Assembly: GCA_932294295.1 (NCBI GenBank)
Contig: OW028574.1
Location: 28,776,145-28,840,144, forward strand
Reading direction: 5' to 3'
From: Alitta virens
Lineage: Eukaryota > Annelida > Polychaeta > Phyllodocida > Nereididae
DNA length: 64,000 nt
The position numbers were made by a program, and so were the translations under genes. Below the pieces are notes generated by a model. The model did no database searches. It saw only the letters and a list, made by a program, of their open reading frames with translations, and was not told where the DNA came from. Below are positions 21,931 to 36,600 of the stretch, in pieces (within the stretch, counting starts at the first letter, position 1; the number at the start of each line of letters is the position of its first letter).

Positions 21931-23448
21931 TTAATTACTGCAAAGTTGTGTGCTATTTAAGAGTGGTGTTGCAGTGGTCTCTCACACCTGCAGCAACTTA
22001 GTCACGTGTCTATTATTACAACCACCACTGGTCTTACCACTAGCACTATGTACATGAGATTGTTAATTATCCTCATGCCATGTATAGATAGATAGAGATA
22101 TAGATAGCTGGATAGAGTGTGCAAGAGAGAGAGATAGCTAGATAGATTTTATTTATTTCTGTCATTGCCTATAAAGTACTTTAAACCTTAAACCTGTTAT
22201 TATATTTCATAGTACTTTATGGATCTACCTGTCTCAAAAAGAAAATAATAATATAGGCCTTATTATGGAGAATTTACTGTCTCTAATTCATTAAAAATGG
22301 GCACAAATAACCAAAGAATGGGTTTTGTACAATTTAAACCTAGTTGGGTATATTTAGCTAAGGTATATTTTAATGCTTTGTAGGGACTCCCCTCCCCAAT
22401 GTTACCATGTGAGTGATAATTGTATGACCAGTGTCGACATCTTGTGTTTATAGTGTCTATAGTGACAGGCCTAATATCTCTGAAGAAAAAAGGTTTCATA
22501 TAACTTCTTGGGGCTAGTAGCAGTTAACTAAGTCATGTCTATGATATGTTGGAGTTTATTGCCAGTAATCTAATAACATCACCCAAAAGCTGATTTATAT
22601 ATGTATGCAAGTTACCATAATACAATTAATGGGATCTTACTGGAAGGCAAATATAGTATATTATCACAAAAAGTATGTGACAGTATGCAGATATTTCCAT
22701 TTTATATGCACAGAAAAAAGGCCTGGAACGATAGCAGTCGGTATTTAATGGTTTTAATTTGGTTTCTTACTTTTTTTTTCCTTTTTCAGAACATAAAATA
22801 ATACAATAACAAACTACACCATGCATGTATTAAAAACACTTTTTACAAGCTAATTTTCTTCAGGGAGTTTGAAAAGTACAATTTTTCAAACAAAATCATT
22901 AACACATTTCATGCATGAACTCCTGTGCTCCCTAATGGTCATGCTAATGGCCATCACATTAGTAGCCTCTAATTAGGGTGCTATTACAATTTTTGATTAA
23001 TTTAAAGTGAAGTGACTTCCCTAGCGGTTCTGTTCCGTTTCGCCTTTACCATTAGCCTGATAGCCAAACTGATATATCTCGGCTATGTTTTAAAAAATTT
23101 AGAAAAATAGTATTGGAGTGTTTATAGTGTGCTAATTGGAATCTAAAATGTCCTATTTTTTTTTAACTCTTGAATTTCTTCATGTGTTCATTATATTCTG
23201 TTAAGTGTGAAATAATACAGTGTTCCATTGGGTTATTACAGTACCCCATAACCATGGGGTACTGGTTATTACCATAGAACGTAATAATACAAACTGCGCA
23301 AGCGCGCATTAGCAATGAACATCATTATACTATTAAGCGGATCTAAGATCGGCTTGCACAAAAGATCTAATAAAAGGATCGCTATGTCATCTTTGATCTA
23401 CTGTGAATCAATAAAACAGACAAAATACTTCAACAAAGACAAAACATT
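21931..23448. other. No gene; GATA microsatellite at about 22082-22150
   Basis: AT-rich intergenic DNA on the 3' side of NAA10. A GATA/GAGA simple repeat spans roughly 22082-22150. Nothing else was recognised. Confidence 0.55.
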
Positions 23449-23454
23449 TTTATT
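23449..23454 (-). terminator. NAA10 polyadenylation signal
   Basis: AATAAA on the minus strand about 70 bases after the NAA10 stop codon. Confidence 0.6.
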
Positions 23455-23523
23455 GTCCAAGACGTTAAATTGCATAAGAAATCAAGAAGCAATTGAGTCT
23501 ACACTGTATTTGTAAAATTATTG

Positions 23524-26111
<2,588 letters not shown>

Positions 26112-27082
26112 TTTTTTTTTAAATCGAGAATCCACACCCGAACTTTAATCTGGCTTCGGCGCTCCAGCCTAAGCAAGCGAAATGAGATAACCTAACAGCC
26201 GGGTGAGAGTATCGGGGTAGCGGGTAGTTCTGCACTGCACACCCGCTGGCATTGATACAACATCCTGATTTCCGTTCCTGTCACCCTACTGCAATCAAAT
26301 TTCATCTCCTTTGGACATTGTTGGAAGGGTGCATGTCTAGTCCAAGGACTTTGGTTCTATTTAACTTTATTGAACCACTGATTCTGCAGCTCAGGATGAG
26401 AAATTGGGGTGAATAATGTGTTACAACACCAAGTTATATCGTTGTTTCATGATAGGTTTTAATTTTCAACCCCCCCCCCCCCACCCTTCCCCTGAACAAA
26501 TTTAAATTCTGAAATGATATATTTTTTTTTTCAAAGAATCTTCCAAAAGTTGTGGTAAAATTAAATATATATTTATATATAATTACATATAAAAGCACAC
26601 CGAGCATATTGCAATTAAACAATGCTTTTTTAATGACCATACAGAGTCAGTTTTGACCCATTCGTCATAAACAAGGTACATATAATGCACAATACATTGT
26701 TAATACACATAAAAATTACATATATTGAATATACTAACTAAATACTACTTCCAGAAATACTGATCCAAATATTATATATCTCATTTTCTACTATAGCACA
26801 GTGAACACATCTCATAATACTGAATATCATAACACTAAAAAATAAAAATAAAATAATGATATATAAAATAAATCACAGTCTCATAGTAGCTGTTATATAT
26901 TGCCTAGCACCAGGTTTACTGCGCCATCCAAATTTTTTTAACATTTTGCTAAATTACATGAGGGTTAGAGGCCTCATTGTCCAAGATTTCAAAATGTTAG
27001 TTTATCAAATCACATGGGTTAGCACTGAAACATAAATATCCGCATTGACAGTTTCCATATAATAGGTAACTAAGATAAACTG

Positions 27083-27155
<73 letters not shown>

Positions 27156-27693
27156 TCATAATACTGAATATCATAATATATATATATATATATATCAAAG
27201 GAACACATACTCTCAATGAGTCAATAGCATAATTTAGCCTAGGCTGTCAAAAGTAATAAGGGGTAACAGGTACATTAAGCAGCGGATTAGCGGGGACAGT
27301 AACGGGGTAAGTGTGGTAATCTATGGTATTACTGACAGAGGGTACAGGTTGTTGTACCATCATACTACCATGCTAATTGGCGTTTACCCGCTATCCAGCT
27401 ACTCTCTACCCGCGTTTTAGGTGCCCGACGACAAGCGCGACATCTAGCGGAATTATAATTTAGAAAATTTAACAAAAATTTATTTGGTGATGAGAATTTA
27501 ATTTAGTTTTCACCATAAAATGTCATGACATCATATATTAATAATTGTAATATTTAGAGGAAAGAAAGTCGAATTTTTATATTGAGATTGAAAGTGCGAC
27601 CTCTGGTGTGGATGCCACGACACGCGATCACCAACTTCGTTCACTGATCAAGAAAGACAATCTTCCATATTGAGCTGGTTCTACACATTGAAG
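26112..27693. other. Divergent intergenic region of NAA10 and ZIP9
   Basis: Between the two start codons, 1.58 kb. Contains a C-run near 26470, AT-rich DNA and a long (AT)n microsatellite. Presumably holds both promoters, but no TATA or initiator could be assigned with confidence. Confidence 0.5.
27087..27151. repeat. (AT)n microsatellite
   Basis: About 65 bp of pure AT alternation, with a shorter AT run at 27176-27195 next to it. Confidence 0.95.
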
Positions 27694-30600
27694 ATGGATG
27701 ATGTCTTTACGTTGCTGTTACTGTCACTTGCTATGCTGGTAGGATGCTATCTTGCCGGCTCTATACCGCTGGCATTCACTTTGTCGGAGGTAAATAATAC
27801 ATCATTGTACATCATACCTTTCAATGTACAATGTCAATGTGTACGTATTGTCAACATGTATTGGGAGTTCCCATTTTGGTTATTACATGTACTCCACGGA
27901 GGATAGATACTCAATCTAAGATAACTATTAAATTAGGAAAACATATTTGGTCTAGTCAGACCAGGTTGAACAGTCAGTGGTAGTATCAGTGGCGTTCAAC
28001 ATGAAGTGACCTAGCACTGTAGCAGTCAAGCTTTCTAGTCGATTCGTCACCAGGTCACTGCGCGATTCGTCCCCGCCAAAACAGGTCCGTTCGTCACTCG
28101 AAAGAAGTCGGTTCGTCACCCAATCTGATCTGTTCGTCACCCGAATGTGGTCCGTTCGTCACCCGTAGTTATCGATATATAGTGTCAGTGACCAAATAGT
28201 GTCGACCAAAACGGCCAATTACTCACTGTACCAGGACGGCCAACTCAATATATTTTTTAATTATTCTTCTACTTCTATATTGTGTTGAGTAGTAGTTCGC
28301 AATTTAGCTTATATTTCCTTATTATTACATGCTTTCTTGGTTTTATGTTGCAATATGTAATTCTTGGTTTTATGTTGCAATATGTAATTTATGGAAAGTA
28401 ACATGACAAACACACACCAATTTTTTTATGTAAAGTATTTACAATAGCCCGAAGTTACACACAGATATCAAGTACGCCCCATTCCCTTATTTGTCCCACA
28501 TCAATCAAACTTAAGATCTGCCTCCTACAGTGACATAAACTTATTATTGTCTATAAAGTACCAAATGAAGTATTATGTTCTGTATGATCAAGCATGAATT
28601 GAAACTTTGAATTTCAACTGATTCCTGTTTATTATGCATATTAGCTCATATTAAAGAGGAAGATTGTCTATAATTAGTTTTGATCATGGATGGAACATGT
28701 GATATCAATTTTAATTCCAGTTGGATTGTTTTCAGAAACAACAAAACGAAATATTAATAATTTGTATAAAATGAAGTAAATATCTAAAATGAATACTCTA
28801 AACTTCATATACAATTTGAAACCAGTCACATTTATATGGGGGAATACTTCTTTGAGGTAGGTGGGAATATGACATTTATTTTCATTTAATAAACAGGCTA
28901 GATGTATATACAGGTTTTAGAAGAAGATAAGATGAATGAGAGCATATATACTACAAATAAAGCTGCAAATAGTACAATTGGCCGTTTTAGTAGGTGGCCG
29001 TTTTATCCTTTGGCCGTGTTGGTATGGTGGCCGTTTTTGCGATTGGCCGTCCTGGTATGTTGGCCGTTATGAATTTGGTCGTTTTGACCAGACCCCCTTT
29101 ACACAATACGTACATATATATAGAGAGAGAAGATGAAACGGAAATTTTTGTTGACATGACTTCTTGCCAATTTATCATGAATTCGCAATACCAAGCTCTT
29201 TGTTATTTTTACCGAAAAAATCACACAGTGGTGTTCCTGAGAATTTTTTTTAAAGAGACACCCATTAAGTCTAGCTGATCATGTCCTAGCGTAATGGCAA
29301 TCCATTATAAAACGAAAACACATCAGATTTCTCAGAAAGATTTTCGCATCATGTTCACTTCCTGTACAATGGGCTGAGATTGTCCTGATTCCCTATTGGT
29401 CAGCTAGAACTGTGATGTTGGCATAGAGCATAGCCAATCAGAGAGCGGCAAACAATCGCCGTGACGTCATCAGGTCTCTGACGTCACTAGTCAGAGCAGC
29501 TCATTCACATTTGTTGGTGATGTCAGGCGCATTGTTTATATCGGCGATTGAACTATAGTAGTTATGTTATTTCAATTAATCTATGACAAACAACTGCAAC
29601 ATTTTTCCTGTTCGTTTAACACATTTATTTGTTAATCATAGTACAGGTTAGAATGATGGGGCCCCAGAATGCATTGCGTTTTATATTAACAGGAAGTTAG
29701 GGTGACACGAAAAAAATCTCCGTTGCATCTCCTCCGTGACGATACACTGTTATGTATAATAATATTCAAGGTACCGTAATGGAGGGTATTATCGGCAGGG
29801 CGGGTATTATCGACACTCACATTAGAATATTAACAATTTTGTTAACCAACTAATTTAACAATATTTAATAGTCGATAATACCCGCCCTGTCAATAATACC
29901 CTCCGTTACGGCATTTATTTATTTTAAAAATATTTTAGTTAATGTAAAGCCTTAATTACAGGCACCAGCCGTCTATCAGCCGGCCGGCCCTGCTCCACGG
30001 CTGCATCATTGATTGCAATGAGAGTCACAAATCAACCATTCAACCATACAATTGCTGTCATGTTATTGATGGCAATATACAGGGGCTAATACACAAATTA
30101 GAAACAATAAACCTGCATCACACTGTTGAACAAAAATTTATTTATGTGTTTAAAAAAGCAAAAAACTGTTTTACCATGAAAAAATTAAAAATTGTATGAC
30201 ACCAAGATAAGATATTTGATTTTGTGGAGATCGATCCACATTAAATTATAAAGTTTAAATTAAAAAAAACTAAAAATAAAGTTTTAATACTATCGTAGAT
30301 TGATAAATCTGTGGGTTGGTTGATTAAAGGGAGCTATATAATGTGATTGGCGCACCTCACTCGGTCATTTGGATAATCTCTTGTGTATTAATTATAATAA
30401 ATATTTATTCTGCTCTTTAACAGACACAAAATAAAAGGTTTAGCATAAATAAAATGGGTGTAAAAGTTAAAATATATAAAGAAATGCATAAAATCATATC
30501 TCAGTAATGCTGTCCACTGACTCCACACAGACTAGATATAAAATGTCATAAATTTCTTTTGTGCTAAAAACATGTACACACACAGTATTGCAGGCTATCA

Positions 30601-33600
30601 TTACAATTCTTAATTCTATGATAAGGCCCAATAAAAAAAAAATCGGCATCAGGAGAGCTCAGCAGCATCTGTTTCCGCCCCTGCAACACAAAAACACTCT
30701 TCTCATATTGACCCTTCTTGCAATTAAAGCAATTAAAAAGAGCAATTGATTCCAGCTACTACAAAATTGCAATTAATTGATACTTAAATTAGTTATATTC
30801 AGTATTGGAATTCAGTTCATAGTATATATTTAATGATAATAGACCATTTTTATGGTTTGTCACTACCAATGACGAAACGACCCGTTTCGGGTGACGAATA
30901 GACCACATTCCAGTGACAAACCGTCCAGTTTTCATGGGGACGAATTGCGCAGACTGGTGACGAATCGACTGGTTACTGCAGTCAATGGTCAAGAAGTTTG
31001 TAGTACCTGTGGTTCTGTTTATGCATTGGTCTTCGGAAGCCAGCGCGACGAGACGTTGTATCCGCTTTTACAACTAGGTCGGCGGAAAATTTGAAAACGT
31101 ATGTTAAGTCAATGGGCACCAAACAATAGAAAAATTACTCTGCAGACTTAGCGTTTTGTCAGCAGGTAGTCGGCAAGTTGGTACAAATCGCCGGTGAAAA
31201 GATGCATTTTTCACGCTGTGCCTCTCAGATGAACAAGATGGCAAACTGCAACGGAAATGACCGAAGTTTGTTGTATGGCTTTGTGCATGTTCGAGCAAGA
31301 GGCCCCCGGCGGGGAATTCTTGCAGTGTCTTAGCGTTGATTGGTCGTTCAATTTTGAAAACCCACCGGGGGCCTCTTTCCTTCCTTTAATGTATTTGCGC
31401 ATGCGCAGTGACATCTAGACGGCTATGTAGGTCAACGCTCACGTTGGTGTTGTCAGGCAAGTTAAAGGTATGTTTTCAGTAGAATTTTGCACTTTCGACA
31501 GTGTCTGCATACCGTTTCTGTTCAGAAATGAATTCTATGACATTCTGCCTTTCATTCAATGTATAATTTGTCAAGATTGATCATCTTTTCACAAAGTTAT
31601 GCGCTCCGGTCGTCGCGGGTAGCGAGCGCTTTTCAAGTTTCAAGCGAATGGATACCGTATCTGTTCAGAAAGGAATTCTATATATTCTGGCTTTCATTTA
31701 ATGTATAATTTGTGAAGATTGGTCAACTTTTGACGAAGTTATGCGCTCCAATCGTCGTGGGTAGCGAGCGTTCGCTTTGATAATGTCAAATGTCGACAAA
31801 CAACGTAACACTTGTTCCTCGCAATATATCCTGGGCAAATACACCTCTAATTACCGTTTCTCTTCAGAAATGCATTCTCGGATGTTTTGGCTTTCATTCA
31901 ATGTATAATTTGTGAAGATACACCTGTCATCTTGGTTAGCGAACGTTCGGTTTCATAATATCAGCTGTCAAATGGTCCGGATGTCGAACATGTATACAAC
32001 AGTCCTCCAGCCGCCTTTGTTGCACATCTTATGTGCTCTAGTTTTCAATGAATCTACTACAATCTAGCTGCTATCAAAGTTCTGTAATTGCTGAGTTTAA
32101 AATTTAACGTTGAGTACTAATTAAAATTCCTGGTACTTGGTATTGCTTTCAGGAAAAGTTGAAACTCGTAACTGTGATGGGCGCTGGTCTCCTCGTTGGG
32201 ACGGCATTAGCCGTCATCATTCCAGAGGGAGTTCACACACTGTATTCTTTTCAACCAGGTATGTATAAATAGTGGAGTGTAGATAGCAAACATTGGCAGT
32301 AGCAGTAAATTGCCTGTAATCCCATCTTTTAGAACTTGGGGGGGGGGGGAGGCCTTTAGCTAAATTGGTAGAGGTTGTGTGCAGACGAAACGCGACAATG
32401 TCAACACCCAAAACGGCTACATGACTATAACTAAAACGTCTACACCAACTTTCAGGACATTACCAAAACGTCAACAAGGTTTATTATGCCTAAACCAAAA
32501 CGTTAACATGCTTTTTCAGTAATTATCCATATCGTCTACAGTGCCTTTTCCCCGGCAACAATGATACCAAAAAGGCTATAGTGCAATTACCAAAACGTCT
32601 ACAGACCAAAACGTCTACATCACATATGAAATGGCAGATGGTTTGTGATCCTGGCTTCTCTGTGAGAAAGACTTGCCTGGAATTAGCATTGATGTTCAAT
32701 GACAATGTTTTCTTCATGGAAAGTGCAGCCGTTTTGGTGTATGAAAGTGTAGCTATTTTGGACATGGAATTTATGACTGTAGTCATTTTGGGTATGGCCT
32801 GTAGCTGTTTTAGACATAGCTTGTAGCCGTTTTGACATAGGGTTGTTGACGTTTTGTCATCTGATCATTGTAACCAATTTGGGAATACCATAAAATATTG
32901 TAGCCGTTTTGGCTGTAGCTGTTTTGACTGGCATTCGGTAGAGGTAGGTGTTGGGTAAGGAACTCATTAGGGTGTGGCTGGTGCTCGAGTTACCAATCCA
33001 ACCTAACTTTTTTTTGGTATTGCCTTTTGACCAAAGGAACAGGCATGCGCAATTTCATTGAAATTGATGTATTTCTACCTTGAAGTTTTACACTAGTTCA
33101 TATAGGATTTTTCACTGAATTTCCACTATTGTTAGATTTTACACTGGGTATGGAATTCTTTGCTGATCCTTACATAGTCATGCGTCTAGTCAATGGAGAA
33201 TCACCAATAATTATTTGCTGTTAGTCCTTCCCCAGTAGTAAGATTTTTTTAGATAGATATGTTGAGGAAGTACTTTTTCAGGGCATTGCTAAGGGAAATA
33301 CATTCCTCTTGCACATGCAAATTTTATGCAAATACATTTAAGCTCAAACTGGTGCATGGTAGGTTTTGTGATGGGTGGCTTACATTTTTTGGCAAGCTGT
33401 TTGTTTTTGGCCCTCATTTTGTATGAACATTTTCTATTTTTGTGAGATTACTATTTGTAAGGCCTTGCATATAATAAGGTAAGATTTTGACTGAAACATA
33501 CTATGTATCTCAAGTGCAAACTGTCATCCTTCAGATTTGTTGGTCTTGATATAATCATATAATAGTGTTTTCAAAATAGTGATTTTATGATCTGTATGGC

Positions 33601-36600
33601 AAACAAAAAATCAACACTGGTCAAAAGCTCAAGTGGATTATTTGAACAATGTTAAACGTCATGGCCATAAAACATGAAGAGAAAGTCATTAAATATTATT
33701 TTTAGTTTATTTAGTCCAGCCTTAATATCATGATTGCATTGGTCAGTATTTAGTGGTGCTTAATATTTATCACTACAATTAACATACAGGAAACTGTTTC
33801 AGGCTAGTTCGCAACCGGTGGGGAACAATATTTTATCTTGGTCACATGAAATGTTTGTGAGCATATATTAAAACATTGGTGGACATGTTTGTGTACAGTA
33901 CACATTTGTTTGCCAATATTTATGTCTTGTGTAGCATATGCTGGTGATGGTGATCTGAAGCTCATATCTTTCAGCTTGCTGTACATGTATGTTACTTTTA
34001 ACTGTTTGATATTTCCTAATATTTCTGATTCTTGTGAATCTTTGTGTAAATTGTGTTATCCTACAATGTGTGAATTCATAGGGTGCAATATAGTTCCAAA
34101 AACAGTCTGTAGGTCTGTGCACACAAGTAAGCTTTTACACTGAATTGTGTTCAAAGCCTGAAGACATTGACAATGTTTGTATTTGGCAGAAATGGTGCTG
34201 GTAATAGTAGGATTCAAAATGAAATCCGTCATTTTTTTCTGTCATATATTTTCATAAATGACATGGAACAACACAAAATTGACACAAATGTCAGAGAAGA
34301 GTAAAACCCCAACTTTCTGGCTGATAAAAGCCCTTCTGTGAAATTATCAACTTGAAGTTTGCTAATTACTCCAATATAATTTCAGATGCTTCTCTGCGAC
34401 CATAACAAATTGCCATAATGTTGAGAAGATAGCAAAAACTAACTTATCATTGGAAAGATATGAAACTTGAAGCTCTAGTTAAAAATAATAAAATATGACA
34501 AAAAATTGAGAGGATATTATTTATGACCCATACTATAGTTGAAGGCTGTTGGTGCTGCGATATCACAACATTGCTCTCTATACTGGGTAAAATCAATTAA
34601 AAGGGCCCGAAACTGAAAATTATGTTCGCTGATTTCAAAATGGCATATCTTGGTAAATAATGGTTTGATTTTCAGGCTGTTTTCACTCACATGCAGTAAA
34701 AATTGTGTGCTCTTATGGTAAGAAAACAACGTTGATGTCTCTCAAGAAGAAAATTTCTCAGTTCAGGTTATGTGCCTTGAAGTCCATAAAATTTGAATGT
34801 CCATACCCCTACCTCCGTATACTGAAATTCTCATTGTGACTTTTTGAAACATCTTTGGCCATTATTTTGATTGTGGCATGGTTCAAATTATGATATGTGT
34901 CTGTATGTCATCCTGTGTTGGTGTTGACCTTATATGGGTTGCCTTACTTCCGTGGCTGTAACGTGCTCTACACGTAGTTACAGAATTACTGAATCAGTTT
35001 ATGTAGATAGGGACTTTAAAAAATGGTTGTGTGTTTGTTGCACTTCTTACGTTTTTCCTTTTAACCTTTTAATGATGAAGATCATTTAGTTCTACAAGCT
35101 CTATCGGAGTCATGGCATAATTATAAATCTGTACCATACAGTAGGCTACAGCAGCAAGTGTTGAACCCCTTTGATGGAATGAAGAGAACCCAAACTTACC
35201 GAACTTTGATGAAGTAGACCCTGACCTCCAATACTTTAATGATGCAACATACCTTGAAAACATTAAAATATGTAACTACTAACTTGTAGAACTTGTACAA
35301 GTTGTTAGGCCGTAACTTGGGAGTTGTTAACCTCTCGTTTGTTTTCTTTAAGTCCTCTGTATCCTTTGCAGCATGCGTCGCTGTGGGTTATGTTAATGTG
35401 CGTGTCTGAAGATTGATTAAATGCATCAAAGTGTTAAAAACCATGTGCAAACAACACGAACCCATGGTGCAATAAAAGATACATGATTTACCTAATATTA
35501 TTATATATACAATTTGTTGTACAATTCCCATATCTATTCCTAATTTTCTTATATGTATAGGATTTGGCTAAAAAACCCAAGAGAGAAGGTCACAGGTGAC
35601 CATTAACTCTGGGTCCTGCCTTGTATGAGTATGAAAATGACCTTATAGGAGTTATGAATATTTATTATAGTACTTAGTATTATTTTCTATTTTTATTTAT
35701 TATGTTTAATGACAGTAAGATGGATAAAATTATTTCGTTCTAAGTTTTGGGCCTGGATGGCAACCATCGCAAAGCAAATTGTACCGATATGAGTGTTTTC
35801 CTTTTCCTCTAAATATTGTGTAATATTGTTTTGTGAAGGAAGGGGGTTGATAGGCGCATTGATTTATTTAAAGAAATAATATATTCATTTATCATATTAA
35901 TGGCATCCTCCAATTTCCTTTTTATTTTAGGATAATCATCTGCATAGCGTAGATATTGGGTGTTCCCATGTTTCAATTGGTTGTCATTCCAATCCGCAAT
36001 ACTCATTGGATAAATTGTACATAACACAGGGATAGCATCATTTTTTTTTGTTAGTTTGTGAATGTAATCAATTTCACCAAATGTTTTTGTTAGAAGGGAC
36101 TGTTTTTGATCTATTTCAAATATTGTTTCCTGGTAACTTGGGGCTTTTAAGTTATTTGTGAGATTTCATATGCCAGCAGACTGGTACAGATGCAGTTTAC
36201 TGTCGTACTGATCTTCTCCATAATGGAGAATCACACAATCTTTAATTTTTTTCTCAAGATGGGAAAATCCAGCACCCGGTGCACTCCAGTTCTCACTTAA
36301 TTTAAATTCTAACCCTCCCATCTTTAAACCCTTCACACGGCTGTCACCAATTAGTGAGTTCATTGTAACAAGTGTAAATGTTTACTAGTCAGACTTATAC
36401 ACTGATGGATAGTATTGATGACTGAAAGAACAATGGAAGAGACAAAAATATTTAATATAAAAAGATTAAATCTGCTTTAGATATCTTTCTGGGTGGTTGA
36501 CCCTATCTACTTTAAGGGCTGATGTCTCAAGAAAAATAGTAATTCTGAAATTGATTTAAGTAGTTTCTCAGAAATACATGCTAACCTCAGAAGTACACCC

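Noticed and set aside
27005..27208. Minus-strand ORF of repeated Tyr-Ile
   Set aside because: Translation of the (AT)n microsatellite.
28043..28160. CRISPR-like regular repeat spacing
   Set aside because: Repeats are ~10 bp, degenerate, with ~12-bp spacers, in an animal intron and paired with an inverse array; not a CRISPR array.
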